Positions 1 to 8,925 of a DNA stretch of 52,316 nucleotides are shown one piece after another. Numbering within the stretch: position 1 is the first letter of the stretch; each line of letters begins with the position of its first letter. Made by a program: the position numbers and the translations under genes. A model generated the notes under the pieces. That model did no database searches, had not been told where the DNA came from, and saw only the letters and a program-made list of their open reading frames with translations. This stretch comes from Limisphaerales bacterium (lineage in GTDB: Bacteria; Verrucomicrobiota; Verrucomicrobiia; Limisphaerales; UBA1100), in contig JACNJL010000056.1 of NCBI GenBank assembly GCA_014382585.1, positions 1 to 52,316 on the forward strand. The letters run 5' to 3'.

Positions 1-1580
1 TTCGGTTTCGATTGCAGGGCAAAGACGGGCAACTCGGGCCGGAGCTGCAGTTTCGGATGCCCAAGCTGCGCAGCTTCCACGCGGAAGATTTGGACGCCGA
101 TGGCCGCGCGGAGTTGATTTCCATTGCTCAACAATCCGGACGCGTGACGGTGCATCATCTCGCCACGCACGCGCCCGAAGCACTCGCGGGCGAACTCAAG
201 CGTGGCCAGCTCGAACTGCTTTCCCTGCCCAAAACCGCCAAGAGCAAGCGCGGCCGCACGTGGGCGGATGTGAATGGCGATGGCCGCACGGATTTGATTT
301 ATGCCGATCCAGAGGGCAGCCAGCTCGTGCTGCAGACGCAAACCGAACGCGGCACATTTGCCAGTCCACGCCGATTCCCCTGCCTCAGCGGCATCACGCA
401 GATTGCGGTGGCGGATTGGAATGGCGACGGCCGTCCGGAAATTTTTGTGCTCAGTGCAGATGAAAAACAGGCGGGCATGACGCGTCTGGAAAAGAATGGC
501 CGCATGCCTTTCCCCGAGCCGATCGATACCGATGAGCATCGCCCGCTGGCACTCGCGGTGGGGCAGCTCGCGCCCGGCAACAAACCGGTGCTGGCGTTGG
601 TGGTGGAAAAAGACGGCGCGCGCCAACTGCAAATGCACCAACCGGGCGTGCCCATGGCGACCCAGAGATTAAACAAAGATTACAAAGCCAATCCGTCCAT
701 CGTGGCGTTTCACGATATGGATCAGGATGGCCGGAATGATTTGTTACTGCTGGCGCCGTTTGAAAAAATCAAGGTTCTGGTGAATCGCGCGGACAACGAT
801 TTTGAAGAGGTGGATGTGGCCCCGCCGGGAGGCACGCTGGATAAACCCATTTTAAATACAGCAGATGTGGACGGCGACGGCAAAGCGGAATTGCTGTTGG
901 CGCAGCGGAATTTTTTGCGGGCGGTGAAGCTGGAAAAACAAAACGACACATGGCGGCTGCGCGTGAACGATCAAATCAACGGCGCGGGCACGGACTCGCG
1001 CCTGCGCACGGCCGTGGCGCTACCCGCAGGCGGAGGCAAGACCGCGCTGCTGTTACTGGACACCGCGCGCAAGGAGCTGACCGTGTGCGAGCGTGACCGC
1101 ACGGGTGTGTGGCAGCCGACGCAGCATTTGCCGCTGCCCACGGTGGATTTCGCCGATGCCCAACCCATTTCGATCGGCAGCAAAACCGCCAATGCACTGG
1201 CGTTCACCGGAGTGAATCAGGCGGCGTGGCTGGCCTTCACCGGCAGCACTTGGAAGCTGGAGGAACGCGCCCATTACGAAACACCGCTAAAGGACGCGGA
1301 GCTACGCGATGTGGTATGCGGCGATCTCACGGGTAATGGCCGGAAGGATTTTGTGTTTTTGGAAACCGCCAAAAATCATTTGGACCTCGCGGCGTGGGAT
1401 GCGCCGGGCAAAGTGCTGCCGGCGATTCGCTGGCGGGTGTTTGAGCAACGCTCATTCCGCGGCCTCGGCGGTGGGGTGGAACCGCGCGAAGCAGTGATCG
1501 CCGATTTTGACGGCGACGGGCGCAATGACCTCGCGGTGTTGGTGCACGATCGGGTGCTGCTTTATACGCAGGAGAATTAA
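1..1580 (+). CDS. FG-GAP/VCBS repeat protein, 5' end missing
   Basis: The reading frame is open from the window edge (first full codon at base 3) to the TAA at 1578-1580, so the true start lies upstream. The visible 520-odd residues carry at least seven Asp-rich calcium-loop motifs of the FG-GAP/VCBS type, such as DLDADGRAEL, DVNGDGRTDL, DWNGDGRPEI, DMDQDGRNDL, DVDGDGKAEL, DLTGNGRKDF and DFDGDGRNDL. They are spaced roughly 50-100 residues apart, as expected for blades of an integrin-alpha-like beta-propeller. Family members are secreted or surface proteins that bind calcium, carbohydrate or protein partners. No catalytic residues are recognisable, and the signal peptide, if any, is outside the window. 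The function is not known. The neighbouring operon converges on it. Confidence 0.85.
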   Translation, partial: RFRLQGKDGQLGPELQFRMPKLRSFHAEDLDADGRAELISIAQQSGRVTVHHLATHAPEALAGELKRGQLELLSLPKTAKSKRGRTWADVNGDGRTDLIYADPEGSQLVLQTQTERGTFASPRRFPCLSGITQIAVADWNGDGRPEIFVLSADEKQAGMTRLEKNGRMPFPEPIDTDEHRPLALAVGQLAPGNKPVLALVVEKDGARQLQMHQPGVPMATQRLNKDYKANPSIVAFHDMDQDGRNDLLLLAPFEKIKVLVNRADNDFEEVDVAPPGGTLDKPILNTADVDGDGKAELLLAQRNFLRAVKLEKQNDTWRLRVNDQINGAGTDSRLRTAVALPAGGGKTALLLLDTARKELTVCERDRTGVWQPTQHLPLPTVDFADAQPISIGSKTANALAFTGVNQAAWLAFTGSTWKLEERAHYETPLKDAELRDVVCGDLTGNGRKDFVFLETAKNHLDLAAWDAPGKVLPAIRWRVFEQRSFRGLGGGVEPREAVIADFDGDGRNDLAVLVHDRVLLYTQEN

Positions 1581-1610
1581 GGGGGTTGTTTTGCGGCTTG
1601 GACGTTAACC

Positions 1611-1643
1611 AAAAAACCGCCCTGCGTTTGCAGAGCGGTTTGT
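1611..1643 (-). terminator. Rho-independent terminator of the minus-strand operon
   Basis: Bases 1614-1625 pair with 1630-1641 (12-bp stem with one mismatch, loop GTTT). Read on the minus strand, the stem is followed by a run of six T. It lies just past the stop of the gene at 1662-3473 and in the convergent gap, so it ends the minus-strand transcript. Confidence 0.85.
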
Positions 1644-1661
1644 GAATTCTTCTGGCTATGC

Positions 1662-3473
1662 CTACTTCAACTTCGGCGGTTTCGGGGCGAAGGTGCGGAG
1701 GCGGATGCCTGCTTCGTTGACTTCGACGCCGCTGACGGTGATGTGCAGGTACCTCTTAATTTTAGCGAAGTCCGGCAACAGCTTGAAGTCGAGCCACTCG
1801 CTGAAATCCGGGGCCACGGGCAACCCGGTGTCCGGATCGATTTCCTGACCGGGTCCGACGGGGAGGTTGTCCAGAGTTTGCTCAATAATGTTCGGGTTAT
1901 TTTTCAACATCTTGAAAAGGGGCCCGAGCATGTGTTGTTGGTTTTCGTAAGCGAAAGCGCCTTTCATTCCACCAATTTTAGCGGCGGCTAGTTTGAGGGC
2001 GGTCATTTTGGAAAGTAGTTTGGCATCTTTACCGGAACCGCGAAGATGATCCTCAATGGCTTTGCCGGAGGAGGAAAGGATGAGGTATCCGCCAGCGATG
2101 GAAAGATGCAGCCCAGAGTCGCCGCCGCCGCCGACAACGTCATAGGAATGAATAGTGCGGCCGAGGAATTCGCGTGACTCAGCGGGCACCGGCACAGCGA
2201 GCTTGATGATCGTTTGCAGCGCGCCGAGCGTGACGGCGGGTTTCTGCGATTTGATCATAAACAGAGTTGATGAACTGAGGAGACCCTCCAGCTTTTCGCC
2301 GCCAGCTGGGCGGGCCATTTCCATCATAATGAAATCATCGCCAAGGGTATCGATGATTTGCCCTTTGAAGCTGAAATTCGGGTCGGATTGTTTAGCAAAC
2401 CCATCCAGAGCACCGAGCGCCATCGGAGCGGCGGGACTAATTTCGGCGAGCATTCCGGTAAAGGTTTTCCATGCAGCCTGACTATTGCGGCGGATGCGCG
2501 CGAAGCTGGTGACATCCTCGCTCACGAATGGCAGCGGACCGGCGTCTTCGGCGTCCGGCGCGAAGAGCGCGAGCAAGCCGCGACGTCCGGCCTCGGGCAC
2601 ATCGATGAAGAGGTCCATCAACTCGCCATCTTCATCCTGATGCAGGGAGAGGCTAATGGCGCGCAAGCCCTTGAGGCCGAGCGCGGTGATCACCCCCTCC
2701 GCGGTGGGGACGCCAAATTCAGGCTCGGCATCGGGGTCTTCCAATGATTGGGCCATCTCAAGGCCTTTCTCGACCACTACCGCAAAATCCAGCCAACCAT
2801 AAGCCAGCGCGGTCTTGAATTGTTTCCCGTGACGCTCGGCGAAGCCGGGCACTTTGGCGAGCGACTTGGCGCCGGCGCCCTGATGCAACGCCATGATTTG
2901 CTCGGTCAATTGCTCTTTGTTGGTCACGATAAACAACGAACCGGCTTGGCCGATGTAAATGGATTGGCCGGCAAACTCTTTCGCTTCTCCCGGCGCCTCG
3001 ATGGAGATTACATCCGTGCCGCGAATGCGGTGGCGTTTGTGGGGTACTTCTTTTTCCACAAGCGTTTCACGGAGCTTGCCAATCTTCTCAGCGAGGGCGT
3101 CAGATTGTCTACCGCTATCAACGATCAGATACATTCCGGCATCCTTTTCGCCGGGGATGAGCGTGAAGCCCATCGTCGCTTGGCCCTGTGCAAGATTCCA
3201 ATATTCGGCGAGCTTAATGCCCGATTTTTCCTCCACTTCCGCGATCACTTTCTCGTGAAACGCCTTTTCCAACTTGGCGGCGAAGGCGGCCATTTCTTTG
3301 TCTTTCCACAAACGAACCAAAGGTGTCCGGTCCCATGCAGCGCGCGCGGCATTCATATCTGGCACGCTGGCCATGGCGAAAGTGGTGGGCGGCAGGATTG
3401 CTTCAGGAGCGGCGGCGCGTCCAAAAACAGCCAATAGCAGCAACACGGGGAGGAATAGTATTCGGTTTTTCAT
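1662..3473 (-). CDS. secreted protein of unknown function, DUF3352-like
   Basis: This 603-residue protein begins with a clear signal peptide (basic MKNR, hydrophobic LFLPVLLLLAVFG, cut near GRAAA). The rest is soluble, with alternating short beta-strand and amphipathic helix segments and repeated phrases such as AYGWLDFAVVVEK and GQSIYIGQAGSLFIVTNKEQL. These resemble the large exported proteins grouped under DUF3352 in Planctomycetes and Verrucomicrobia, but the family assignment is only an impression. No enzyme motif, metal site or membrane anchor was found. It is the last gene of an operon: the protease stop at 3525 is 51 bases upstream and the terminator follows directly. Being co-transcribed with a trypsin-like protease suggests an envelope role, but that is inference. 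Confidence 0.8.
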   Translation of the reverse strand: MKNRILFLPVLLLLAVFGRAAAPEAILPPTTFAMASVPDMNAARAAWDRTPLVRLWKDKEMAAFAAKLEKAFHEKVIAEVEEKSGIKLAEYWNLAQGQATMGFTLIPGEKDAGMYLIVDSGRQSDALAEKIGKLRETLVEKEVPHKRHRIRGTDVISIEAPGEAKEFAGQSIYIGQAGSLFIVTNKEQLTEQIMALHQGAGAKSLAKVPGFAERHGKQFKTALAYGWLDFAVVVEKGLEMAQSLEDPDAEPEFGVPTAEGVITALGLKGLRAISLSLHQDEDGELMDLFIDVPEAGRRGLLALFAPDAEDAGPLPFVSEDVTSFARIRRNSQAAWKTFTGMLAEISPAAPMALGALDGFAKQSDPNFSFKGQIIDTLGDDFIMMEMARPAGGEKLEGLLSSSTLFMIKSQKPAVTLGALQTIIKLAVPVPAESREFLGRTIHSYDVVGGGGDSGLHLSIAGGYLILSSSGKAIEDHLRGSGKDAKLLSKMTALKLAAAKIGGMKGAFAYENQQHMLGPLFKMLKNNPNIIEQTLDNLPVGPGQEIDPDTGLPVAPDFSEWLDFKLLPDFAKIKRYLHITVSGVEVNEAGIRLRTFAPKPPKLK

Positions 3474-3524
3474 GATGTGGATTGTTTACGTTATTTTGAA
3501 AAAAAAGTTACCGGTTGAGGCTGA

Positions 3525-4463
3525 TTAAGGTGCCGTCGGGGTTTTGTGCGGCTTGCGCGGAGGCGGCAAATAGCGATAGGCGTTGCTGGGGTTATCATTA
3601 TCATAGGCGTAGGCATCACGATTTTGCAGGAAATGCATCACCCGATCCACCGGGATGGCAAAACCAAGATTTTCGCCGCTGGAGATTTTCATATTGGTAA
3701 CGCCCACCACTTCGCCCCGCAGATTAAAAAGCGGCCCGCCGCTATTGCCCGGGTTGATGGGCGTGGAGGTTTGGAGATAAAGCGCCCCTTCCATTTGGCG
3801 TTTACGGGTGCTCACGATGCCTTCGGTGACCGTGCGCTCGAGCCCCAATGGGCTGCCGATGGCGAACACGCGCTCGCCCACTTCCAGTTGCGCGGGATCG
3901 GCCGCGAGTGGCACGGCGTTGAATTTCGGTGCGTCTTGATCCGTGATATGCAGCAGCGCGAGATCGGCAAACTTGTTCATCGCCACGATGCGCACCTTGC
4001 GATACGTTTTGCGCTCGAGCTGGCCGTCGCGCTGATGATACACCTCCACCGAGATCCGCGTCTCGCCTTCGATGACGTGAAAATTCGTGATCAAATGGCC
4101 ATCCTCGCGAATGATAAACCCCGAGCCCAATCCACCCGGCGTTTTCACCTGCACCACCGATTTGCCGAGCGCCTCAACAAGCTGCTTCACCGGACGCAGC
4201 GGCGGTGGCTTGGCGGCCACGGTGTAAAGCCCCTTGGCCTTAGCCACGGTTTGTGCCACCGGCGCGCCGGTGCGCTCGATGCGCTGCACCTGGGCGCGAT
4301 TAAGCGTGAGTACCGTGTACCCGATATCCACCACCAGCACTTCTTCTTTCTCGGCCAGCAATTTCCCTTCAATCACCGCGCCGCCTTTGAGGTGCAATTT
4401 ATCGGCGTGCGCCAACATTGCGGCACAGCACAATATCAGTGAACATTGAAAAAAACGTGGCAT
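3525..4463 (-). CDS. trypsin-like serine protease, DegP/HtrA-type, no PDZ domain
   Basis: This is a 312-residue exported endopeptidase of the S1C type. The ATG at 4463 is chosen because it gives a standard signal peptide (MPRFFQCSLILCCAAMLAHA); an upstream in-frame ATG at 4493 would overlap the mobA-like gene. Residues about 21-70 form a small beta-rich domain (LHLKGGAVIEGKLL, VLTLNRAQVQRIE). The protease domain follows with the catalytic triad visible: His129 in TNFHVIEG, Asp167 in FADLALLHI, Ser241 in INPGNSGGPLF. There is no PDZ domain after the protease domain, unlike full DegP, so it probably lacks that substrate-sensing arm. It sits 13 bases after the mobA-like gene and 51 before the large secreted protein, in one operon. 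Confidence 0.88.
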   Translation of the reverse strand: MPRFFQCSLILCCAAMLAHADKLHLKGGAVIEGKLLAEKEEVLVVDIGYTVLTLNRAQVQRIERTGAPVAQTVAKAKGLYTVAAKPPPLRPVKQLVEALGKSVVQVKTPGGLGSGFIIREDGHLITNFHVIEGETRISVEVYHQRDGQLERKTYRKVRIVAMNKFADLALLHITDQDAPKFNAVPLAADPAQLEVGERVFAIGSPLGLERTVTEGIVSTRKRQMEGALYLQTSTPINPGNSGGPLFNLRGEVVGVTNMKISSGENLGFAIPVDRVMHFLQNRDAYAYDNDNPSNAYRYLPPPRKPHKTPTAP

Positions 4464-4476
4464 CCGCAAAACCGTA

Positions 4477-5022
4477 TCAAACGTGCCGCCCAAGGCAAGT
4501 CACAGTTTTACGAGCAGCAATGAGGTCCGCGGGCGTATTAAGATTTTGCAACTGCGCCGCCTCGGCTGCAAGCACCCGAATGCGCCGCGCCCGCAGCCGG
4601 GTGGCCAGCCGTTGCAACGAGCGCCGCCCCGCCGCCAATTGCGCCTCCACCTTCGGCAGCACGCCGGGCGACAGCATAAATGGAAATCCCACCGTGCCCT
4701 TCACCGACGCAAACACCGCCTCCGCTTCCACGGCCAAAATACGCCTCGTAAATTCAGCGGTTAGAAAAGGCATATCGCAGCCGAGAAACAAAATCCTTTC
4801 TGTACCCTTCGCCCGTGCCCGGCACAACGCCGTGACCACGCCGCCCAGCGGGCCTTGGCCCGGGGTGTCGTCGCGGGATTGAACGCGGCACGGCAAGCCC
4901 AGCTCCGCCGCCAGCGTGCGGGCGTGGCCGAGCAACGTGCTCCGCCCCAGCCGCATCCCTGCTTTGGCGCGGCCCATTCGGGTGCTGCCGCCGCCGGCGA
5001 GAATGACGCACTCCATTTTCAT
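4477..5022 (-). CDS. mobA: MobA-like NTP transferase (molybdenum cofactor guanylyltransferase)
   Basis: The 181-residue protein starts at the ATG at 5022, because the nucleotide-binding motif of the family begins within its first residues: ILAGGGSTRMGRAKAGMRLG matches LAGGxSxRMGxxK. The GPLGGV and LGCDMPFLT segments also match MobA, where the CDMPF aspartate holds the metal ion. MobA joins GMP from GTP to molybdopterin to make the guanine dinucleotide form used by DMSO-reductase-family enzymes, in the cytoplasm. The length is slightly below that of the E. coli protein. Other enzymes of this fold use different nucleotides or sugars, and no other molybdenum cofactor gene is in the window, so the exact substrate is uncertain. 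The frame is open upstream to 5346, but that extension runs across the rpsB leader and start. Confidence 0.78.
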   Translation of the reverse strand: MKMECVILAGGGSTRMGRAKAGMRLGRSTLLGHARTLAAELGLPCRVQSRDDTPGQGPLGGVVTALCRARAKGTERILFLGCDMPFLTAEFTRRILAVEAEAVFASVKGTVGFPFMLSPGVLPKVEAQLAAGRRSLQRLATRLRARRIRVLAAEAAQLQNLNTPADLIAARKTVTCLGRHV

Positions 5023-5105
5023 TACTGATTTTTTCTTCAAAAAACTATTGCCTTTGGCGGGGCGTCTGCTAGTTTGCCCGCCCTTTTCCGTGGGTTTGCC
5101 TTTGG

Positions 5106-5229
5106 TTGACCGCAGAAAAACCACGGCCTGAAATGTCCGGATCCGAGTGGATTTGGCGGCCACAATAACACTAAACGAAATCCCGTTTTCCGCGGGATGG
5201 CCCACAGGGTCTTTAACAAAGGAATAAAC
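5106..5229 (+). promoter_or_regulatory. rpsB promoter and leader region
   Basis: A TTGACC box (5106-5111) is followed after 17 bases by TGAAAT (5129-5134), a plausible sigma-70 promoter. The leader to 5229 contains a small hairpin (TCCCG 5181-5185 with CGGGA 5193-5197). It then has the ribosome binding site AAAGGA at 5218-5223, seven bases before the start codon. In many bacteria rpsB leaders bind S2 for feedback control; whether this hairpin does so is unknown. Confidence 0.35.
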
Positions 5230-6084
5230 ATGATTAGCATTGGCATCAAGGAATTGCTCGAGGCAGGCGTCCATTTCGGACACCAAACACGGCGTTGGAA
5301 CCCCAAAATGAAGCCCTATATTTTCCGGGCGCAAAACGGCATCCACGTCATCAACCTCGATAAAACGCTCGAACTACTCAACGCCGCCTGCGATTTTATG
5401 GCCACCCAAGTGCGCAGCGGCGGCAAGGTGCTGTTTGTCGGCACCAAAAAACAGGCACAATCAGCCATCCGGGACGTCGCCGAAGCCACCGGCCAGCCGT
5501 GCATCACCGAGCGTTGGCTCGGCGGCACGCTCACCAATCTCAAAACCGTCAAGCAATCCCTCAAGAAACTCCAGCACATCGAGGCCATGGAGGCCGACGG
5601 CAGCATCACCGGCTATGTAAAGCAGGAACAAGCCCGTTTCCGCCGGCAAAAAATGCGTCTGCTCAAAAACCTCGGCGGCATCCGCGATATGGAAGGCTTG
5701 CCGGACGCGATTTTCATTATCGATCTCAAGCGCGAACATAACGCTGTGGCCGAAGCCCGCAAATTGAAAATCCCAATCGTGGCCATCGTAGATACCAACT
5801 GCGATCCGGACATCGTCGATTACCCCATCCCCGGCAACGACGATGCCATTCGTTCTGTGAAAATCTTCCTCGATACCGCCACGGAAGTGATTGCCGCAGC
5901 CCGTGCCGAACGCCTCGCCAAAACCAACGAAGAAGAAGCCGCCAAGGCTGCACCCGTTGCCGAAGCAGAATCACCGGCCAATGACACTGCCGAAACTCCT
6001 GCTGAAACACCCGCCGAAGCCGAGGCCGCCGAGCCCGTGGCTGAACCCAAGGCCGAAGCCGAAGCTGCCACTGCCGAGGCTTAA
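5230..6084 (+). CDS. rpsB: 30S ribosomal protein S2
   Basis: This 284-residue protein is a structural part of the small ribosomal subunit and is needed for S1 binding and initiation. The start at 5230 follows an AAAGGA site and gives the standard S2 beginning ISIGIKELLEAGVHFGHQ. Further family signatures are RWNPKMKPYIF, LFVGTKKQAQ, RWLGGTLTN, and PDAIFIIDL with the VAIVDTNCDPD segment. After about residue 225 the protein continues with an Ala/Glu/Pro-rich acidic tail of some 50 residues that is not part of the conserved fold. Such tails occur in several phyla and vary. It is the first gene of the rpsB-tsf-pyrH-frr block. A weak hairpin (6090-6095 with 6105-6110) lies between it and tsf. Confidence 0.98.
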   Translation: MISIGIKELLEAGVHFGHQTRRWNPKMKPYIFRAQNGIHVINLDKTLELLNAACDFMATQVRSGGKVLFVGTKKQAQSAIRDVAEATGQPCITERWLGGTLTNLKTVKQSLKKLQHIEAMEADGSITGYVKQEQARFRRQKMRLLKNLGGIRDMEGLPDAIFIIDLKREHNAVAEARKLKIPIVAIVDTNCDPDIVDYPIPGNDDAIRSVKIFLDTATEVIAAARAERLAKTNEEEAAKAAPVAEAESPANDTAETPAETPAEAEAAEPVAEPKAEAEAATAEA

Positions 6085-6171
6085 CCCCACTGCCATCCCA
6101 ATTTTGGCAGCGACTCCAATCGCAATCGAACTGCATTAATTAACCAGTAAGTACCCAAGAAATAAAAAAAA

Positions 6172-7008
6172 ATGGCTGATATTACCGTAGCCCAAATTAG
6201 TAAACTCCGACAACAAACCAGCGCCGGCATGATGGATTGCAAAAAAGCGCTCACCGAAAGTGGCGGCGACCACGAGGGTGCCGTCGATTGGCTCCGCAAA
6301 AAAGGCACCGCCACCGCCGAGAAAAAATCCAGCCGCGCCACGTCCGAAGGCATCATTTCCCATCAAATATTGCCCGGCGCCAAAGCCGGCATTTTGGTGG
6401 AAGTAAATTGCGAAACAGATTTTGTTGGCAAAAATGAATCCTTCCAAACGCTCTGCGCCGACTTTGCGCAATCCTTGCTGGAAGATCCCCATACCGACCT
6501 CGAAGCACGCCGCACCACCGCCGTGGCTGAGGTGGGCGAAAACATCGTCATCCAACGCCACGCCCGCCTCGAAGTGGAAGGTCACGGCGCAGTCGCCGCG
6601 TACATTCACCACGGCGCAAAAGTCGGTGTACTCGTCCAAGTCAGCACCGGAAAAGAAGCCTCTGCCGAGAGCGAAGAGTTCAAATCATTGCTGCGCGACA
6701 TCACACTGCAAATCGCTGCCGCCAGCCCTGAAGCAGTCGATCGGTCCAGCATTGACCCCGCCCTCATCGCGAAAGAAAAAGAAATCGCCGCCGAGCAATT
6801 CAAGGACAAGCCCGCGCAAGCGATTGAAAAAATCGTGGAAGGCAAGCTGGAGAAACATTTCGCCACAGTCTGCCTCGTGGATCAGGCATTTGTGAAACAA
6901 GGCGACCTCGCCGTGAAAGATCACATCGCCGCCACCGCCAAGGCGCTGGACGACACCATCTCCGTAGACGCATTCCTCCGCTATCAAGTCGGCGAGACGC
7001 AGGAATAA
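6172..7008 (+). CDS. tsf: translation elongation factor Ts
   Basis: EF-Ts is the cytoplasmic nucleotide exchange factor that releases GDP from EF-Tu. The 278-residue protein has the N-terminal UBA-like domain with the signature VAQISKLRQQTSAGMMDCKK, followed by the motif NCETDFVGKNESF that contacts EF-Tu (residues about 80-90) and the C-terminal dimerisation part. The length is normal for the family. The ATG at 6172 is preceded by an A-rich stretch (aataaaaaaa) and not by a Shine-Dalgarno site, so initiation may rely on S1 or unstructured RNA. It lies 87 bases after rpsB in the standard order. A terminator follows directly. Confidence 0.98.
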   Translation: MADITVAQISKLRQQTSAGMMDCKKALTESGGDHEGAVDWLRKKGTATAEKKSSRATSEGIISHQILPGAKAGILVEVNCETDFVGKNESFQTLCADFAQSLLEDPHTDLEARRTTAVAEVGENIVIQRHARLEVEGHGAVAAYIHHGAKVGVLVQVSTGKEASAESEEFKSLLRDITLQIAAASPEAVDRSSIDPALIAKEKEIAAEQFKDKPAQAIEKIVEGKLEKHFATVCLVDQAFVKQGDLAVKDHIAATAKALDDTISVDAFLRYQVGETQE

Positions 7009-7035
7009 CCCCTCAATCGATCGTTGATTTACAAA

Positions 7036-7064
7036 ACGCCCGGCTCACGCCGGGTGTTTTTTTT
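7036..7064 (+). terminator. Rho-independent terminator after tsf
   Basis: The 9-bp stem ACGCCCGGC (7036-7044) pairs with GCCGGGTGT (7049-7057), including one G-T pair. The loop is TCAC and a T run follows to 7064. It separates rpsB-tsf from pyrH, so pyrH probably depends on read-through or its own promoter. A TTGACG box is present at 7075-7080, but the matching -10 is poor. Confidence 0.88.
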
Positions 7065-7110
7065 GTGCATTCCATTGACGCGCGAGGCGTGGGCGAGTAA
7101 ACCATCTCCG

Positions 7111-7842
7111 GTGACAAAAACAGCCAAACCCAAGCCGAAATACAAACGCATCCTCCTCAAACTTTCCGGCGAAGCCCTCGGCGGAGATCAGGGCTACGGC
7201 ATTTGCCCCGAAACCGTCGCCAGCATGGCCCGCCAAATCGCCGAACTGCGTGAGTTGGGCGTCCAAGTCGTCATCGTCGTCGGCGGCGGCAACATCTTCC
7301 GCGGTCTCGAAGGCGCCGACCACGGCATCGACCGCGCCACCGGCGATTATATGGGCATGCTCGCCACCATCATCAACGCCCTCGCCCTGCAAAATTCACT
7401 CGAACATCACAAAGTAGAAACCCGCGTGCAAACTGCCATTGAAATGAGCGAAGTGGCCGAGCCCTTCATCAGCCGCCGCGCCATCCGCCACCTCGAGAAA
7501 GGCCGCGTCGTCATCTTCGGCGGCGGCACCGGTAACCCCTATTTTTCCACCGACACCGCCGCCGCCCTGCGCGCCAACGAGATCGGCGCCGACATCATCC
7601 TCAAAGCCACTCAAGTCGACGGCATTTACGACAGCGACCCCGAGAAAAATCCCAAAGCCAAACGCTACAAAGAAATCACCTACCTCGAAGCCCTTCAAAA
7701 ACAACTGCGCATTATGGATTCTGCCGCCTTCTCCCTGTGCCTTGACAACTCTATGCCCATCATCGTCTTCGACCTCTTCAAACCCCACAACATCCGCAAC
7801 GTCGTCCTCGGCAAAAAAATCGGCACCCTCGTCCACGCCTAA
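7111..7842 (+). CDS. pyrH: UMP kinase
   Basis: UMP kinase phosphorylates UMP to UDP with ATP in the cytoplasm, as the entry to pyrimidine nucleotides. The 243-residue protein shows the amino-acid-kinase fold motifs [74 protein letters not shown] and MPIIVFDLF. The start is taken as the GTG at 7111. The frame is open further upstream to a TTG at 7024, but that would place the tsf terminator inside the coding region and give an N-terminus unlike the family. The length agrees with bacterial PyrH. Confidence 0.96.
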   Translation: MTKTAKPKPKYKRILLKLSGEALGGDQGYGICPETVASMARQIAELRELGVQVVIVVGGGNIFRGLEGADHGIDRATGDYMGMLATIINALALQNSLEHHKVETRVQTAIEMSEVAEPFISRRAIRHLEKGRVVIFGGGTGNPYFSTDTAAALRANEIGADIILKATQVDGIYDSDPEKNPKAKRYKEITYLEALQKQLRIMDSAAFSLCLDNSMPIIVFDLFKPHNIRNVVLGKKIGTLVHA

Positions 7843-7895
7843 TCACGCCAGCATTTATCCTTTCCCCGCGCCGCGTGCGGGCGTAGGCTTTGCCC

Positions 7896-8459
7896 ATGCC
7901 AGTTGATGACGCTCTCCTCACTGCGGAGGAAAAAATGCAGAAGACAGAAGAAGTGGTGCAACACGAATTTTCTGGCGTGCGCACCGGCAAAGCTTCGCCC
8001 GCGCTTGTGGAAAATATTCTCGTAGAAGCCTACGAAGGCAGCCAAATGCGACTGCGCGAACTGGCCGCCATCACCACGCCGGAGACGCGGATGCTTGTCA
8101 TCCAGCCATGGGATGCCTCCACCGTGCATCCCATCGACAAAGCCATCCAAGCCGCTAACCTTGGTTTCAATCCATCCATCGACGGAAAAATCATTCGCAT
8201 CACTCTGCCCGAGTTGAGCACCGAACGTCGGCAGGAATTTGTGAAGACCGTCAAAAAAATGACCGAGGACGCCCGCGTCGCCGTTCGTCACGTTCGGCGC
8301 GACACGCTTCAAGGGCTGAAGGATGAGCGGAAAAATGGCGACATCACCGAAGACGATTTGTCGTTTGCCGAAAAGGAAGTGCAAAAGCTCACCGACGATT
8401 ACATCAAAAAAATCGACGCCCACCTCGTCCACAAAGAAGAAGAAATCATGAAGGTCTGA
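7896..8459 (+). CDS. frr: ribosome recycling factor
   Basis: RRF splits the post-termination ribosome together with EF-G. The 187-residue protein has the family pattern throughout: an N-terminal helix, VQHEFSGVRTGKASPALVE, MLVIQPWDAS, IQAANLGFNPSIDGKIIRI, LPELSTERRQEFVKTVKK, and the C-terminal three-helix bundle with VRRDTLQGLKDERKNGDI. The ATG at 7896 fits the family length; an in-frame TTG at 7890 is two codons upstream and less likely. It follows pyrH by 53 bases, and the next gene starts three bases after its stop. Confidence 0.97.
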   Translation: MPVDDALLTAEEKMQKTEEVVQHEFSGVRTGKASPALVENILVEAYEGSQMRLRELAAITTPETRMLVIQPWDASTVHPIDKAIQAANLGFNPSIDGKIIRITLPELSTERRQEFVKTVKKMTEDARVAVRHVRRDTLQGLKDERKNGDITEDDLSFAEKEVQKLTDDYIKKIDAHLVHKEEEIMKV

Positions 8460-8462
8460 ATT

Positions 8463-8921
8463 ATGGAAACTGAAACACCCACCCCCGAAGCCGCCCAAGA
8501 CGCTGAGCCGCAAACCTGCCTTGATCTCAAGCCCATCGCGAAGGGCACCAATCAACTTTGCGAAGCCATCGTGGGGCAGGAAGGCTTCTCCGAATTATAC
8601 AAAAAAATCGACGGCTTCATCAACGACGAGAAACTCAAGTACGAGTACAGCACGCTCAACGAGCGCGGCGCGTTGCTGCAGCAAAAGCAACAAGCGGGAG
8701 TTGAGATTCCAGAAAACGAAATCGCCGAATTTGAAAAACTACGCGACGAATTCATGGCCAACCCCGTGGCCACCCAGTTCCTCGAAGCGCAGGAAGAAGT
8801 GCAACAAGTGCAGGATCGCATCCATCAAGTAATCGCCAAAACCTTCGAAGTTGGCCACGTGCCGCAGTCCGAAGATTTCGATTTCTGCAGCGACGGATTC
8901 GGCAATTGTGGCTGCGAATAA
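8463..8921 (+). CDS. YlbF/YmcA-family protein with Cys-rich tail
   Basis: The 152-residue protein matches the YlbF/YmcA (DUF964) helical family: ALLQQKQQAGVEIPENEIAEF, and NPVATQFLEAQEEVQQVQDR followed by a short helix. In Bacillus, YlbF, YmcA and YaaT form a complex that affects RNase Y-dependent RNA processing and binds iron-sulfur clusters. Whether that holds here is not known. The tail ends CSDGFGNCGCE, with cysteines at 142, 149 and 151, so a metal or cluster site is plausible. An acidic, Pro-rich segment of about 20 residues precedes the domain. It starts three bases after frr and ends four bases before the next ATG, so it is co-transcribed with frr. Confidence 0.8.
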   Translation: METETPTPEAAQDAEPQTCLDLKPIAKGTNQLCEAIVGQEGFSELYKKIDGFINDEKLKYEYSTLNERGALLQQKQQAGVEIPENEIAEFEKLRDEFMANPVATQFLEAQEEVQQVQDRIHQVIAKTFEVGHVPQSEDFDFCSDGFGNCGCE

Positions 8922-8925
8922 TCCG

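Noticed and set aside
5023-5346. Long N-terminal extension of the mobA-like gene
   Set aside because: It runs antisense through the rpsB leader and start; the nucleotide-binding motif requires the start at 5022.
7024-7110. Upstream extension of pyrH from a TTG
   Set aside because: It would translate the tsf terminator hairpin and give residues unlike UMP kinases. The GTG at 7111 fits.
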